NCBI GenBank assembly: GCA_011109175.1 | Contig: RDEW01000017.1 | Span: forward strand, 310,001-374,000 | Length of the DNA stretch: 64,000 nucleotides | From: Dicyema japonicum | Lineage: Eukaryota; Dicyemida; Rhombozoa; Dicyemidae | Reading direction: 5' to 3' | Shown here: piece by piece, positions 43,616 through 55,149 of the stretch | Layout: each line of letters begins with the position of its first letter | How positions within the stretch are numbered: position 1 is the first letter of the stretch | Program-made: the position numbers and the translations under genes | Notes under the pieces: model-generated | Told to the model about the DNA's origin: nothing | The model's input: only the letters and a program-made list of their open reading frames with translations | The model's database searches: none

Positions 43616-44475
43616 GCCTCCTAACCACTAAGTTCATAAACCAATGATTTCAAGGCCAATGTTTTGAAAGAGCTATTGTGACATTCTGGGGTCACTCTTC
43701 TGTTTTCTGAGATTCGACAGATTGTTTGGACATAGTTACAATCATATATAAAATTTTAATGTCATAAAATTGAACGATGTTTCCAAACGAATAATCGGAC
43801 GCCAGGACCTGAATGGTTACAGTCCCGCTATGGATGCTTTCAAGAAACGAAAGTCACGTGTGGACTATATGAGTTTTACAGTGATTACCGAATCATCCTC
43901 CTCCATTAGAATCTCACCACTGTTGGAATTCAGTCTACAAATGTCATCATGTGAACGACCGGATGATCGTCTCGTATGTGACACACGTGGGAACTTAATT
44001 GGACATTTTGTTCCTATGAGAGTGCTAATAATAATATCGGTTAATTAATCGGAGGTTGAGTTGACGACGTACCTCTATTGCACTAGATGTATTCTTTGTT
44101 CCTGGTGGATGAAAACCGGTGTATTCCTTTTCTTGAGGTGATGGGACTTGGTGAACATAAAAAACCCGAAATTATGGGCAAAGAAAGTCTCAGATACACG
44201 AAAGATCTTGTTTCGAATCTTTTCTGGGATGAGATTGAAAAAAATGAGGAAATCTTTGGTATAGGATAACAGTGTTAACAAGGGGTTAGTTGAGGGAGAC
44301 CGTATTAATATAAGTCCTACCTTGTGGTTTGACTCTTCACCAGAATCCATCTTTATCATTGGCTCTATCAGGTCGCTTTGTTCGGCTCTGATTCATCTCT
44401 ATTTTAGCGCAAGCTTGATAGCTGTTTTCTTGTTTTTTCTAACTATTTTTAGGGGAGTAGTACCAGCTCTCAAAT
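43616..44475. other. Unassigned open frames
   Basis: Plus frames 43770-44048 (DVSKRIIGRQDLNGYSPAMD) and 44087-44269 (KPEIMGKESLRYTKDLVSNL) are open but I recognise neither. 44020-44045 is a LINE-like end (GAGAGTGCTAATAATAATA). Confidence 0.3.
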
Positions 44476-44479
44476 CCAT

Positions 44480-44610
44480 AATGACTCGCTTTTTTGCGCG
44501 AGTCCCTTGCAGATGATCCGGTTCCATAGTGAAGCATTCATTAATGACGCCATCACTCGTCATAGCGTAGATGCGTTATTGAGTATTATTTTGGATATTT
44601 ATTGAAATTA
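44480..44610 (-). mobile_element. tRNA-derived SINE tail
   Basis: GATCCGGTTCCATAGTGAAG and GACGCCATCACTCGTCAT match, in reverse, the tails at 3350-3400 and, in the same sense, at 51305-51360. Confidence 0.5.
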
Positions 44611-44819
44611 CTGGATATCACTCTGCCTCTTTTAAAGTAACTGATTTTCCCTCTTCATGTTAGAATTGATTCTAAAGATGTCCCCCCAGTGATCAAGGCC
44701 AGTTTTTCAAATTGATTGGGAACAAAATTTTTTCATCCAACATTTAACTCGCCAGGAAACTTGACAAAACAAATAATTAAAACGGCTAACTAAGATATGC
44801 CCTTTAAATCAAGTTAACG

Positions 44820-45535
44820 GTACACCTCGCACCCCATTGGTCCACTCCTCAGGATTTCTTCATAGTCCAAGGGCCCAATCTATAATCTTTTTTTTTAAAA
44901 AACAATTATTTCCCTTTTTATCTTAAAATGTTAATTCTAATTAAATTGTTACACATCCAATTCGTTTTCTCTTCGAGCAACTATGGGAGTAAACCCAATG
45001 TCACAGTCCTTTTCATTTTCCTCAATATATATTTTCATAACTTCGCTCACACTCTTCTCTTGAATTTCTTCATAATCAGACTGAGAGTAAACATCCTTTA
45101 TCATTAAGTTTATCATAACGTCGCGAAACGTCGACTTGGTTCTTATATGACACAATCATTACTCTCCAAAGTCAAAGTCTTCTTGATTACCAGCGATTGA
45201 ACATACGTTCTTTCACTATATTCAAAGATCTGGCATACTTCCACGAATGTGAAGTCACTAGGTCATCACAAGTGAGTACAATCGGGACAATCTTGAACTC
45301 TGCGTGGTGTGTCAACTCCAACTCTTTTGAAAGAAGGTCATACTTCCTCAGCTTTTCGCATTCCACCTGCTGTAGATTTTGGGAAGATTTTATTCCCACT
45401 TCGACCAAGATAATTTTATTTCTCCTTTTATCAAAAAACGAACAGGTCTGGCTTGTTATACTCAATAATTATGTCCGTTTTGATAAAGGATCAACTCTAA
45501 TTCAACTGAATCATTCATTTTTTATATCAAATTAG
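44820..45535 (-). mobile_element. R2/CRE-like LINE endonuclease region
   Basis: Minus frame 45187-45465: DKRRNKIILVEVGIKSSQNL, then EKLRKYDLLSKELEL, IVPIVLTCDDLVTSHSWKYA, the C-terminal restriction-like endonuclease of this family, continuous for 92 codons and the best kept of the three copies. The upstream PD half is lost. 44949-45155 (RENELDV end) is an adjacent 68-codon frame of unknown origin. Confidence 0.65.
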
Positions 45536-45559
45536 TTATTAATTTAAACAATAGAAGTC

Positions 45560-45800
45560 AGGTAGTTGCCGCCCTCACTGCGTGGCTGTTCCCTCTCAAA
45601 ATTGCGAGCGAAATTCGCTCAAATAGCCAGCGGCGTTCACGGAGATCTCCAGTGCATGAGGTGATCCGGTTTCCAAGACGTCCGAAAAACTCAAATGTAG
45701 AGGGGGAGTAGGATCCAGAAGTCTCCATAGCAAGGGGAACAAATTTGACATCATCGGGAAGGTCGGCGTATTTAACGAATCATTCATTACAGTGGATTAC
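45560..45800 (-). mobile_element. 3' part of the endonuclease retroelement
   Basis: In shifted minus frames: VPLAMETSG, FGRLGNRI, GDLRERRWLFERISLAI, followed by the shared terminus (complement of GCCCTCACTGCGTGGCTG). 5'-truncated copy. Confidence 0.6.
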
Positions 45801-47393
45801 ACTGAATGAGTCTTCAGTTTCTTCGCCTTTTTTAAACCAAATTATCTGCAAAAGTCGTTATAATCTTTAATAAATCGATTAAAATTTTTCATTCCAAAAA
45901 ATGTTAATTTATTTTTCTTTTGCCTCAGGATCACTGATTTAAAGAGAAAATGAATATCTTCAGCTAACTAAATGATCCCAGACCTACATGGGGGAGGCCG
46001 ACGCCAACGAGGGCGGACATAGCGCAAAGAATAATTCTTTCTCTAAATTGCGGTTTTAATTTCAACATTTGAGGTTTTTAAGAATTTAAATTTTAATCAG
46101 TAAATTTCACAGAAATCATAATTTAAACTAATTTTAATTAAGTTTATTTCATGAAACGCCCTGAACACCTTTTTAGGGAATACTCAGCACACGAAAGGAA
46201 CATGAATTGTATCCACGTTAAGTTCGCTTGTTAGTGAGTATTTAAAAATACAAAAACAATTTACTGTTAAAAAATCGATAGATTGGGAAAATAAACAAAG
46301 ACTGTTGACAAGACATTTTTAGAAGAAGCGAACAGTCTTATCGTTTAAGGTAGCAAATGGTGATTTGCTATGAAAAATCTTTCTGGGGGAATCTTTTTGG
46401 ATTAGTAGCATCACTAAAGTTGTAGTCGGAAACAGAAACAAAGATTTTAGTGACAAATCATGCTAAACCTACAAGAGACAGTGGCCATTCCCTGACGATG
46501 TGAAAACTAATTCCGTTCACAAATGTCTTTGAGTCGTAGTCGTACTGTAATTGCTAATCTCCCAACTGCTCCATAAGTTTCCAAGGAGACTGGGACGGTG
46601 AAAAAAAGAGTCAAAGGCCAAGTATTTCTTCAGTTTCCAACTCCAGAATTTGACTTATTCTCAGAATTCAATCATTTATTAGAAAACAAGAACATTTATT
46701 CTAACTATTGATCCGTAGATGGTAGTAATAGAGATCAACTGGAAAAACCACTGAGTGGGCCAAATGTCCTAGACTCTTCCACTTGAGATAGCCCATCACA
46801 TAATTTAAGCAAATATGACAGATCAGTTAAATTTAGTATGAAATTAGTTGAAATGCGGTTTGAAAGTAAATGGTTTTAATCAATCAAAATATTGGATCAA
46901 ATTTAAGTCGTTTATTTGGAAATAATAATAGATTCCAGTGAAGATAACAGAAATAATCATTGCTTATCTACCTAAGCTAATTTGTGTTTTATGATAAAAA
47001 TCGAAAAATAATATTACGACAAATATATCCAAAAATCCCATTTTAATTCCGTTATTTATTTTTATGGCCAATATTTATTTGATTTGTTCAACGCAAACTT
47101 GAAATGAGCCCCCGTCGAAGCCCTAGCGCAGTTCATCTCACGTGGACGTCTTCCAGTAGCGTGAGCCAGAGATCCCGTGAGGAACACTGAGAAAAAATGA
47201 GGTGGCTGCTGAGAGTGGCCGAGATAGCGTAATGGCCGTGTTCTTAATTTAATTGTAATTTTTGGTTTTTAAATAAATAAATAAAAAAAGCTCAGAAATA
47301 GCTATTTAATCAGGTTTAATAAAAATAATTTTGCTATAACGAGATAAAGCGGTTAATATAAATAGATACCGCTCCCATTTATTTTAATCGCTT
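45801..47393. other. No host gene seen
   Basis: 45955-45985 is a LINE terminus in reverse (CTAACTAAATGATCCCAGAC). 46340-46600 is a diverged repeat shared with 22850-22990. 47100-47230 is a LINE 3' end (GAGTGGCCGAGATAGCG). The rest is AT-rich. Confidence 0.4.
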
Positions 47394-48800
47394 ATGCAAC
47401 CATTTAACAATTTTTCGAATAATTTTAATTTTATCAACTTTCCAAACAATCAGAATGACTCCGACAAATCAGGTATTTTGAACTGATTTTTTACTCACTC
47501 ATTTAATTTTATTTAAAATACCATTTAAACTAGCATCAGTGAAGTTCAAACCCCCAATATCTTATTCAGTCCCTCGACCATCACTTCGAGACTTTATGGT
47601 TTGAAGATTTTGTTTAAATTCAAGATTTCCCCTATTTTGAATCCTAGTTCATTCTTTATGCAGAAAAAATCAGGTACGAATATATCCATAATTAATTTGG
47701 AAAAATATTATTGCTAATTTTTTTAATTTTTATTCTTTTTTGCAATTTCATTAACGGCTGATATTTAAAATAAATTTTAATGAGACTAGGGACTTTCCTT
47801 TATTTGAACAAGCAGATCACGGATAGCAGATATTTTCCATTTCAAAGTAGCAACATTTAAATTAAATTTAAAAGATATTTCCTTGTATTCGCCTGAGCAA
47901 ATTCAGTACATTGTCGACTGCTACAATAACTCCCAACTTGCAAACTTCCAAAATTATTGGTCCTACAATCCAGGCATTTAAAATTATTAATTTAAAGTGA
48001 TTTTTAATGGGCAGATAAACAGCAGTAAATCAAGTTTTATGATGAATAATATTCTATCTTCTCACGTGCCTAATTCGGATGTGTTGGGGACCAATTCTGA
48101 ATGTGAAGTCAAAGTAGCTAATCCTCCATTAAATCAAAATACTTGGAATGAAAAAATTTCATCAGAAACCACAAACATAATCGAATCCATAGAAACAAAT
48201 CAAATAGAAGATAAAAGTCCGATAGGAGAAATTCCACACCCTGATGAAGCAAGTGTCCTCGAGTTTGTTGAAGCAACCTCTGAATCCAGCAAAAAAATTG
48301 GTTTTAAATTTCGTGAATGTTAGATGCTCTTGAAAACTGGACTTGGGTCGGACCTGGATATGTCACAAAAGGGGTACGGGGGCGGGGAAAGAGAACAGTC
48401 TACAAAAAAGTAAAAAAGAATCACAAGATCTATCAGGTAAAATTTGAAATATCAACTTAGGTGGGGTCCTACGTAAAATTATATCAACCATGCAGAAAAA
48501 ACGTGAACTACGTATATTGCCAAATAAAGTCCTTATATGAAACAGTTCTCAACAATAAGCGAATGAGCGTACAGCTTTTGACAAGATCAACTGATTCTTC
48601 AAAAGAGGTGGAGACATTTGTTTATGGTTTAGAATGTCTTAATAAGAAAGAAAGGAGGCATAAAAACTTGCATAATTCTCTCCAATATTGTGGACACTAT
48701 TGACGTCATGAATTATGAAGAATTCGAAAAGGTCAGAAAATCGGAGGACATTGTTAAGAAACTAAGAAGCTTCCACATAGAAGGGGAATATATTGAGTAA
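47394..48800 (+). CDS. BAH-domain chromatin protein (BAHD1/BAHCC1/TNRC18-like), 9 exons
   Basis: BAH domains of this subgroup read histone H3K27 methylation or scaffold silencing complexes. The C-terminal part shows the subgroup's lead-in (LENWTWVGPGYVTKGVRGRG, equivalent to the W-x-W-x-G-K-x-x-x-x-G-x-x-G-K-A-R lead-in of that subgroup) followed by VGSYVKLYQPC, IKSLYETV, MSVQ and DVMNYEEFEKVRKS. The N-terminal 200 residues are Asn/Ser-rich and probably disordered. Eight introns: 47473-47533 (61 nt), 47599-47624 (26), 47674-47789 (116), 47847-47874 (28), 47974-47997 (24, GC-AG), 48301-48323 (23), 48437-48460 (24), 48636-48657 (22). Coding length closes exactly at 360 residues. The two long introns near the 5' end are exceptional in this window. 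Whether the aromatic cage for methyl-lysine is kept cannot be judged. Confidence 0.8.
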
Positions 48801-48885
48801 TTTATATATTGAATAATATGAACTTTTCACTTTTCTATAATAAAATTTCTAATTTTATTTAAAAAAAAACGTGGTAATTTATTTA

Positions 48886-49195
48886 TTAACCCCAGGCTTA
48901 CTATCTTTGGTAAGCCCAGTACAAACAGTCACAACTAATTAATCCAAGGAAGAACGTCTGCTTGTGGAGACCAAATCCACCCTCCAATGGTTCATTACGG
49001 ATTCCGCTTCAGAAGAGAAGCAGGTATGCCGTCTTCCATTTTCATCACACTCCAACCGTCGCGGACATCACTTTATTCTTAGTTCCCATTATATTGACAA
49101 TTATATTGGGGATACTCTATTATTGCACAGTGAACTTAAATATTAATGTTAGCAAGAACAAACAAATTATTGATAAACTTTTGAGTTGATAAGAA
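48886..49195 (+). mobile_element. TTAA-flanked MITE, left arm
   Basis: Starts TTAACCCCAGGCTTAC at 48886, contains AATCCAAGGAAGAACGTCTG and GTCGCGGACATCACTTTATT, and ends in a 55-bp stretch (AATATTAATGTTAGCAAGAA) also at 57175-57230. Confidence 0.65.
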
Positions 49196-49665
49196 AATGG
49201 CCAAAAGTGATAAAATTGCCAAATATCTGTTAATATTTGATTTAATAAATGGTTTAATGAAAGAATCTAGGAACCTCATATATATATGGTTGAGAGTGGC
49301 AGATAATGGGGGATAGGTTAATTACTCCATTTTTTGTGACATTAATCATCCAATAACTTTGAATATATCGGAAAGAGGTTAAGAGTTAATTAACGTCTAA
49401 TTAGGCTGTACCCTGCTCCCACGGTAAAAGACGCGTTCTTTCAAAGTATCACATCCATCAAAAGTTGCACGAACCCCTCGAATGGAGTAGGGGGTGAACT
49501 TGATGAGCAATTTATGAGAAAGTAAGACAGATTGATAAACCGACAAGGATTCCACACTTAGACAGTTTATTGATGATTTTGGGAACTTATTGTGTTTAGT
49601 GAGTGTTAACTGTCAAATATCTTTATTTATTTAAATACTCAAAGAAAACGGTCAAAAATCGTAAC
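49196..49665. other. No gene seen
   Basis: AT-rich. No supported frame or repeat. Confidence 0.4.
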
Positions 49666-49669
49666 TAAA

Positions 49670-50460
49670 TATCACGTGATCCCGATATGTTCGAATAAAG
49701 TCCTCATCTTTGCCCGATGTTCCTCTCTCGATCCAACACATGTACGTATCGGGCGACTGTTTGCATAGGTGCTTTGAGTCATCCCGGAATCTAGCCGCAT
49801 AAACATTTCCAGAGAAGTCGGTCCGGATCCATGTTCTCCACGAGTCCATCGCTCCGTAATTCTGAACGCCATCTTCTGAATTTCTTCCACTTTTCTTTTA
49901 TTTGTATATGAGATGGAGGGTCCCCACGAAGCGCATGGATATGAGATACATGGCTCGATGTACTACTTGTATATGTTCTTGAGTACTGGGTGGGTACCGA
50001 TCTTCCATATTCCAGATGAAGTCTTTAGAATATTAATTTTCCTTTCACATTTTGTGAGAATGTTTTCAATATGGGGTGGTGAACAAAGGTGCATATCAAA
50101 TGTCACTCCCAATATCCTCTGACATATGTTGAAATGGATATCGTCCTTGTCTACCTTCAAGGTGACTGTCCTCCTTCCTAATCTTCTGTCCGAGGTGAAA
50201 AAGGAAGTGATTGACTTTTCTGCACTCTCCTAAGCCGGTTTTCTATTATCCAAACGTTTAGACTATCCAAGTTATTTTGGATCTTCTTTGTGGCATTCTG
50301 AATATCCCGGTCTCTTGAAGCCAAAGCAATATCATCTGCATAAGAGAGAAAAACATCGTTGCGGATTCCGGAGTAAGTTAAATAAGGCTGGAGATAACGG
50401 GGATCCTTGTGGAATTCCGTTAGGAAGTAGACGTGAAACACGTCCTCTCGTCAAATATAT
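49670..50460 (-). mobile_element. LINE reverse transcriptase C-terminal half
   Basis: Minus frames in order: YLTYSGIRNDVFLSYADDIA (YADD intact), WIIENRL, LGVTFDMHLCSPPHIENILT, KINILKTSSGIWK, YPCASWGPSISYTNKRKVEE, WRTWIRTDFSGNVY, ending EHIGIT with the terminus complementary to CACGTGATCCCGATATG. Two frameshifts. Confidence 0.7.
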
Positions 50461-50679
50461 CTTGAGTGCATGAAAATAAAAATCAAGGGATTTTCTACTT
50501 GAATCATTGAAGATGTGTCAGTCAACTATTTTGTAAACAAAGTACTAAGTTGCAGATCGCTTGAAATAAGCGCTTCTTAATCAATGCTCTCAAGTGAACT
50601 TGCCTTTCTTGGGTGTGAATATCCCCCATTTCTGAGTACAAGAGAGATTCGTGATCTTTTTTCTTACCTTGGATCGGTA

Positions 50680-50965
50680 GGACCCTACGTGGAGGTGTAG
50701 AATTTTTGGAAGCGACCGTACACCCACAGGTAATAATTTAGTTTAACTTGACTTTTAATGTACCTCTCACATGCTTCAAGGATAACTTTGTAACCAGGTT
50801 GTCCTGGAAGCTGAGGTAGATTCCAGAACTCGTCGCCAGGGAGCAAATTGTTTCTCAGTGGAATGAATAAATGAATCTTTTTGAATTCCGCCCGGGCATT
50901 AGGTGTCTCCCGAGTAATGTGGATCCAATGACGCCACCAGAGGGAAGGAAGAGAAATCTTCAATC
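50680..50965 (-). repeat. Dispersed retroelement segment (WRHWIHITRETPNA family)
   Basis: Open minus frame of 92 codons: LWWRHWIHITRETPNARAEF, then HLFIPLRNNLLPGDEFWNLP. Related DNA at 18590-18780 and 2570-2620. Probably a retroelement-encoded protein; not assigned. Confidence 0.45.
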
Positions 50966-51289
50966 AGATACCCACTAGGTACCACGTGAACATAATTCTC
51001 ACAATCAACATAATATTCTTGGATGAGCTTTTTAAAGTAATCAAATGTTTCGTTGTATATCTTTCGGATCTAAACGGCGTTGAAATCCCGGGATATAGGA
51101 TTCTCAATAAACATGTCAGAATATTTGGTAGCTATGTGAATTCTTTAAGCTGCACTTATACGCAGAGCCATATTAGCTATAGCTCCGCTCAGACAGGACA
51201 CACACTTTATTTAAGTAAAGAACAGTTGTGATAACTAAACGATGAGGGAGAATGAAGGAATGCTCTTGACTTTTTTTGTTTTTTTTGTT
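50966..51289. other. No gene seen
   Basis: A short plus frame (50986-51231) is open but unassigned. Confidence 0.3.
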
Positions 51290-51440
51290 GGGGGTATGTC
51301 CTATATAGACGATCCGGTTCCGCAGTGAGATTTTTCACTGATACGGCGTCACTCGTCAATCGAATGCCTTCAACCGAAATGTACATCATCGGGATTCGAA
51401 CTAGGGACCTCAGGCCTCTTGTCTGGCAATGTGAATTCTT
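51290..51440 (-). mobile_element. tRNA-derived SINE
   Basis: On the minus strand a tRNA-like head (GAGGTCCCTAGTTCGAATCC with B box GTTCGAATCC) is followed by GACGAGTGACGCCGTATCAG and CACTGCGGAACCGGATCGTC, the tail shared with 3350-3400 and 44480-44600. Confidence 0.6.
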
Positions 51441-51789
51441 TCATGGAGTGAAAGATGAAATGTCTATAGGAATGTTAAAATACTCAAGTTCTTAATTACA
51501 ACACATATGACCTCTTCGTGGATCTAATCTGATTCTAACAATAACATCGACAATTTCATCAAAAACTTCTAAGGCCCAACCAAAACCAGTAAAAAGTATC
51601 CAGCAAATAGCATGTTTGGGGAAACCTTAAAGAATACTCCACTGGAGGAAGAATGTCAAACCGTCCCTTCGAAACATGACAGAATATCACATTAACCTTC
51701 TAACTGAACGTAACACCTGATGATATAGACAATCTGTAACAGTCAAGCGTTCGAATTTGGATTATAGACTTTTCAGCGAAAGTCAATTC

Positions 51790-52133
51790 TCATAAAAAAT
51801 TCCACCCTTGAGGCGACGAGTCCTTCTGGCATGATACAGTTGTTGAAAAGAATTTTCCTACCTTTTCTTGACCAAATCCTCTGGCGAAGACTACCATTAC
51901 GAATACTCTTCTCCAGAAGAATAAAATGATTTCCGCGATGGTATAACGTGTGATGAAAATGGAAGAGGCGGACCTACTTCTCCACCTTTCTTTGGAAGAG
52001 GAAGTTTGTAATGGATTATTAGAGGATGGATTTGATCGACACAAGCAGACGTTCTCCTTTAGGATTCTTCCTTGGATTAATTAGTAGTGACTGTTTGTGC
52101 TTGGCTTACCAAGGATTGCAAGCCTGGGGTTAA
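51790..52133 (-). mobile_element. TTAA-flanked MITE, one arm
   Basis: GCGACGAGTCCTTCTGGCAT, ATTTCCGCGATGGTATAACG, AGGCGGACCTACTTCTCCAC and the end GCAAGCCTGGGGTTAA (TTAA at 52130-52133). Matches the right half of 57748-58362. Confidence 0.65.
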
Positions 52134-53250
52134 TAAATAATTATTACGTTAAACTCATTACCTTAACTACCTTAGCTCAAAGCAATTTGCTCTTAAACCC
52201 TTCGATTTATTCCAATTACAAATTGAGTTATTCCAATTACAAACAAATCTAAAACTTCAGTACGTGCTTAGCGTACTCCCACACATATTTTCGAAATGGT
52301 TCTTAACCGTAAATCCCGACAAAACGGGTTCCTTTTCGACGTCACCTTCAGAGCCTTTTGAGATAAGATGATTAGTCACTCTTGTAACCTCATCATCATA
52401 GTTATCAACTTTCAGCCCATGTCTATTCTCGATTATCATGCTCTCTAAAGTTTATTTTAATCGTCATTGATTGGATGTACGCCCTTGTAGAGACATCCAC
52501 GTTGAGTCTTTCCATATAGGACTTGTAGTACTTTGTTACTACTCCATCCCATGTCAAAACAACCAGAATTATTGGCACCTTGGCCTTGTGAGTTTGTGCT
52601 AGTTCTCCTGCAAGAAGGTCGCATTTGTGGAGTTTACCACTTCAACATGTTTTAGCAATCTTGGAAGTGATCCCTACTTCTATTAATATCATTTCGTTCT
52701 TGGATTTATCATACGAAAATATCAGGTTTGTTATTTTTAACTTGTATATCCGTTTGTAGTGTTGTATCGACTCATATTTCAACTTTATTGTTTGACACAA
52801 TCGATTGGACTGTATGCGTTTTTATCCTCTTGGTTCTTTTTATTCCAAATTGATAACATAGTTGTAGGTTTATACATCTTACAACTTCGTTATGTCGCCG
52901 CATATACGCACCGCTAAGTATCCTGGTACATCGTGTAGCCAGGTGATCCACACTCTTTTTGGCCATACTACAATGACTGCAATATGCTTTCATCTTTTCA
53001 AAGAACAGATTCCGATCCTGTATCATGCAGTACATTGCTTCCGACCTTGGACTATTGTTTCCCCCAGTAAGCCATTCTGTTGATTCATTGATATCGACAT
53101 TCGTATTTTCAAAACACCTAAATATAGTTGAATGAAACAATTTCTGATTAGTCAAATAATTCTTCTTTTGATATTCCTTTATAATGTCAGTATTCAAGTT
53201 AGATAGGTCATCCACACTGTATATGAGTGCAATAAATCTTGCGATAGTGA
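52134..53250 (-). mobile_element. R2/CRE-like LINE, zinc finger and endonuclease region
   Basis: Open minus frame 52772-53215 includes the CCHC-like knuckle CSHCSMAKKSVDHLATRCTR, then MRRHNEVVRCINLQLCYQFG and GIKRTKRIKTHTVQS. It continues past a stop into QVKNNKPDIFV and MILIEVGITS (PD and the E-x-G half of the endonuclease) with in-frame stops and shifts. Conserved core order: knuckle, H-N-E-V-V-R, PD, LIEVGI. Same family as 7270-7910 and 44820-45535. Confidence 0.72.
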
Positions 53251-53412
53251 ACTATTTTTAGTTTTCCTGGTGTGGCTATGAGACAAGCGCCAAGTTTACG
53301 TTCCCAGTTCCTCCTATTGATCATACTGTAGCGGCTAAAAGATTTTAATGGAAAATAAAAAAAATAATTTATTATTAATTTTTTTATTTGTTAATATATT
53401 TTTTTCTATATT

Positions 53413-54437
53413 TTAAAAGAATTCCATAGTCGTCATTACCAAATTTTTGCATAATTGATTGTTATTGCCAAACTCAGTGAGGATAAACCCATATGTCTTT
53501 CCATTCCAAGATCTGCTCTGTTCGGTTAATAATTTATTATTAATGGTCATTTTGGATACACATTTCGTGTACATGTTATGTGATAATTCCTTTAAAATTC
53601 TTAAATCATTTTTGAATTTTTCTTGATCAAGAGAATTAATTTTCATATTTAATAAAGTTAAAGCGGCAGAATATAGTGCAGAATCAACATCATTCCATTC
53701 GAGGATTTTAGCTCTCAGGTGTTCGAATGAGTGACTTTTCTGTTGTTGGTTTAATTTAAATGATATAAAATCAGTCAGGTCCCATCCCGTAATATCACGT
53801 AGAACTAGAAATGACTCATCAAAATATTCGTTAATAATGATCAAGTCGAAGGATTTGATGATTCGTTTCACAAACAAGGAAATGTCTAGTTTAGAATAAT
53901 TTCTCTTGGAATTAAATCCCAAATCAAAGGACATTGGATTACGCAGTAATTGGTGGGGATATTTTTTGTAGTAAAACTTTGGGTTTTGGAAGAAAACTTG
54001 GTATTTAGTTATCTTTTCTGGGAATTCAAAATAATTATAAACAGAATAAAACTGAGAAATTGGATCTCTCAAAATTGTGATGAAAATTGCGTCCTGTTTG
54101 ACTGCTTAATGATTTGACTTTTGTCGAATCTTGTGTGAAAAAACAAAACATCAAATGGTGCAGATTTTCTATCATGAATTTTTGAAATATTAAAAAATGA
54201 ATATTTTTCTCCAAAATAAGTAGTTTTAAGTCCAATGGGTAAAACTATGGACAAATTATGTCTGATAGCATGCCTTTCCATAATATTGGCAACAGTCGAA
54301 CTCCCACATTTGTGTGTTTTAGATAAAACTATGCTTTTTCTTATTATTGTTATATCAAATGGTTTTTCCAATTTTATTATGCAGTATAATATAAATATTA
54401 TTATTAATAATTTAATTAATTTTATTAAATATTTCAT
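53413..54437 (-). CDS. Galactose-3-O-sulfotransferase (GAL3ST family)
   Basis: A Golgi type II membrane enzyme that moves sulfate from PAPS to the 3-OH of galactose on glycolipids or glycans. Seen: short cytosolic N-terminus and signal anchor (LIKLIKLLIIIFILYCII), 5'-phosphosulfate-binding loop SKTHKCGSST at about residue 38, FFHTRF, 3'-phosphate-binding LRDPISQFYSVYNYF, then YYKKYPHQLLRNPMSFDLGF, IINEYFDESFLVLRDITGWD and FKLNQQQK, all in family order. The two open frames join if GT...AG at 54102-54118 (only 17 nt) is spliced; the product is then 335 residues plus stop. Alternatively a two-base frameshift has broken the gene, but the GT, the internal TTAA and the AG argue for an intron. Acceptor sugar not predictable. 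Confidence 0.9.
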
Positions 54438-54478
54438 TACTTACTATTCTTGTTGTTTAAACAATTATTGTCATATGT

Positions 54479-54545
54479 AGCCGGGATCACCTGATGGCGT
54501 TTTCCTTTTGATTACCTGGCGATTTTTGGCTTATTAATAATAATA
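54479..54545 (+). mobile_element. LINE 3'-terminal stub
   Basis: Only the terminal AGCCGGGATCACCTGATGGC and the A/T tail (AATAATAATAATAA) remain: a severely 5'-truncated insertion just upstream of GAL3ST. Confidence 0.55.
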
Positions 54546-54589
54546 ATAATTTTCACATATGTTCGTTGTCGACAGATGCTCATTATTGA

Positions 54590-54665
54590 TCAGACACCAA
54601 AGTTACTGGTCCTGTGGCCTGAGTCACGCTTAGCTCTGGGTTCGATTCCCACACCACTACCTACA
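54590..54665 (+). other. tRNA-like sequence with Pol III B box
   Basis: GGGTTCGATTCCC is a perfect B box, with an A-box-like TGGCCTGAGTC 20 bp before it. I could not fold a full cloverleaf with a paired acceptor stem, so this is more likely a SINE head or tRNA pseudogene than a working tRNA. Confidence 0.35.
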
Positions 54666-54704
54666 TAGTCGAATGATTCCGTTCTGTTATTTACATTTTT
54701 AAAT

Positions 54705-54970
54705 ATTCTGTGATCCACCTGTCTTAGTAGACGGGTGGCCTGAATCTATTTCTTCCCTACCCCACTGGAGTGTCACCCACAATGTCGGATATGAGCAGAC
54801 GTAAGGCTCGGAAAGAATTTGTCTCACTCGAAGAATTAAAAAAATTCCCCTATCACCGCGTTCTCTAACCTTAATGAAGTCGAACTGGATGATGGCGGTT
54901 ATTGAGTAGTTGAAAAGCTTTTGCTCCCAAAGATAGATCTGATACACGACCCAAAAAAAGGCGGCCACAA
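54705..54970 (+). mobile_element. SINE-like repeat stub
   Basis: GTGATCCACCTGTCTTAG and CCCCACTGGAGTG match the core of the 330-bp repeat; the rest is diverged or foreign. Confidence 0.4.
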
Positions 54971-55149
54971 CTCACAATAGGAATCTATCCCCATTTGATT
55001 TAGCCACAAGATATCATAATGGACCATTAAGCAAAAGTGAGTCAAATCAACATGAACAAATGTTCCCGACCTTGTAAACTGGAAAACGCTTGTATTCTCA
55101 AAATTTTATTGTAACGTGTACATGTAGAAAATCTCATCAAAAAACTCAA

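Noticed and set aside
54590-54665. A second functional tRNA gene
   Set aside because: A good B box is present, but no seven-base acceptor stem or standard anticodon arm could be folded.
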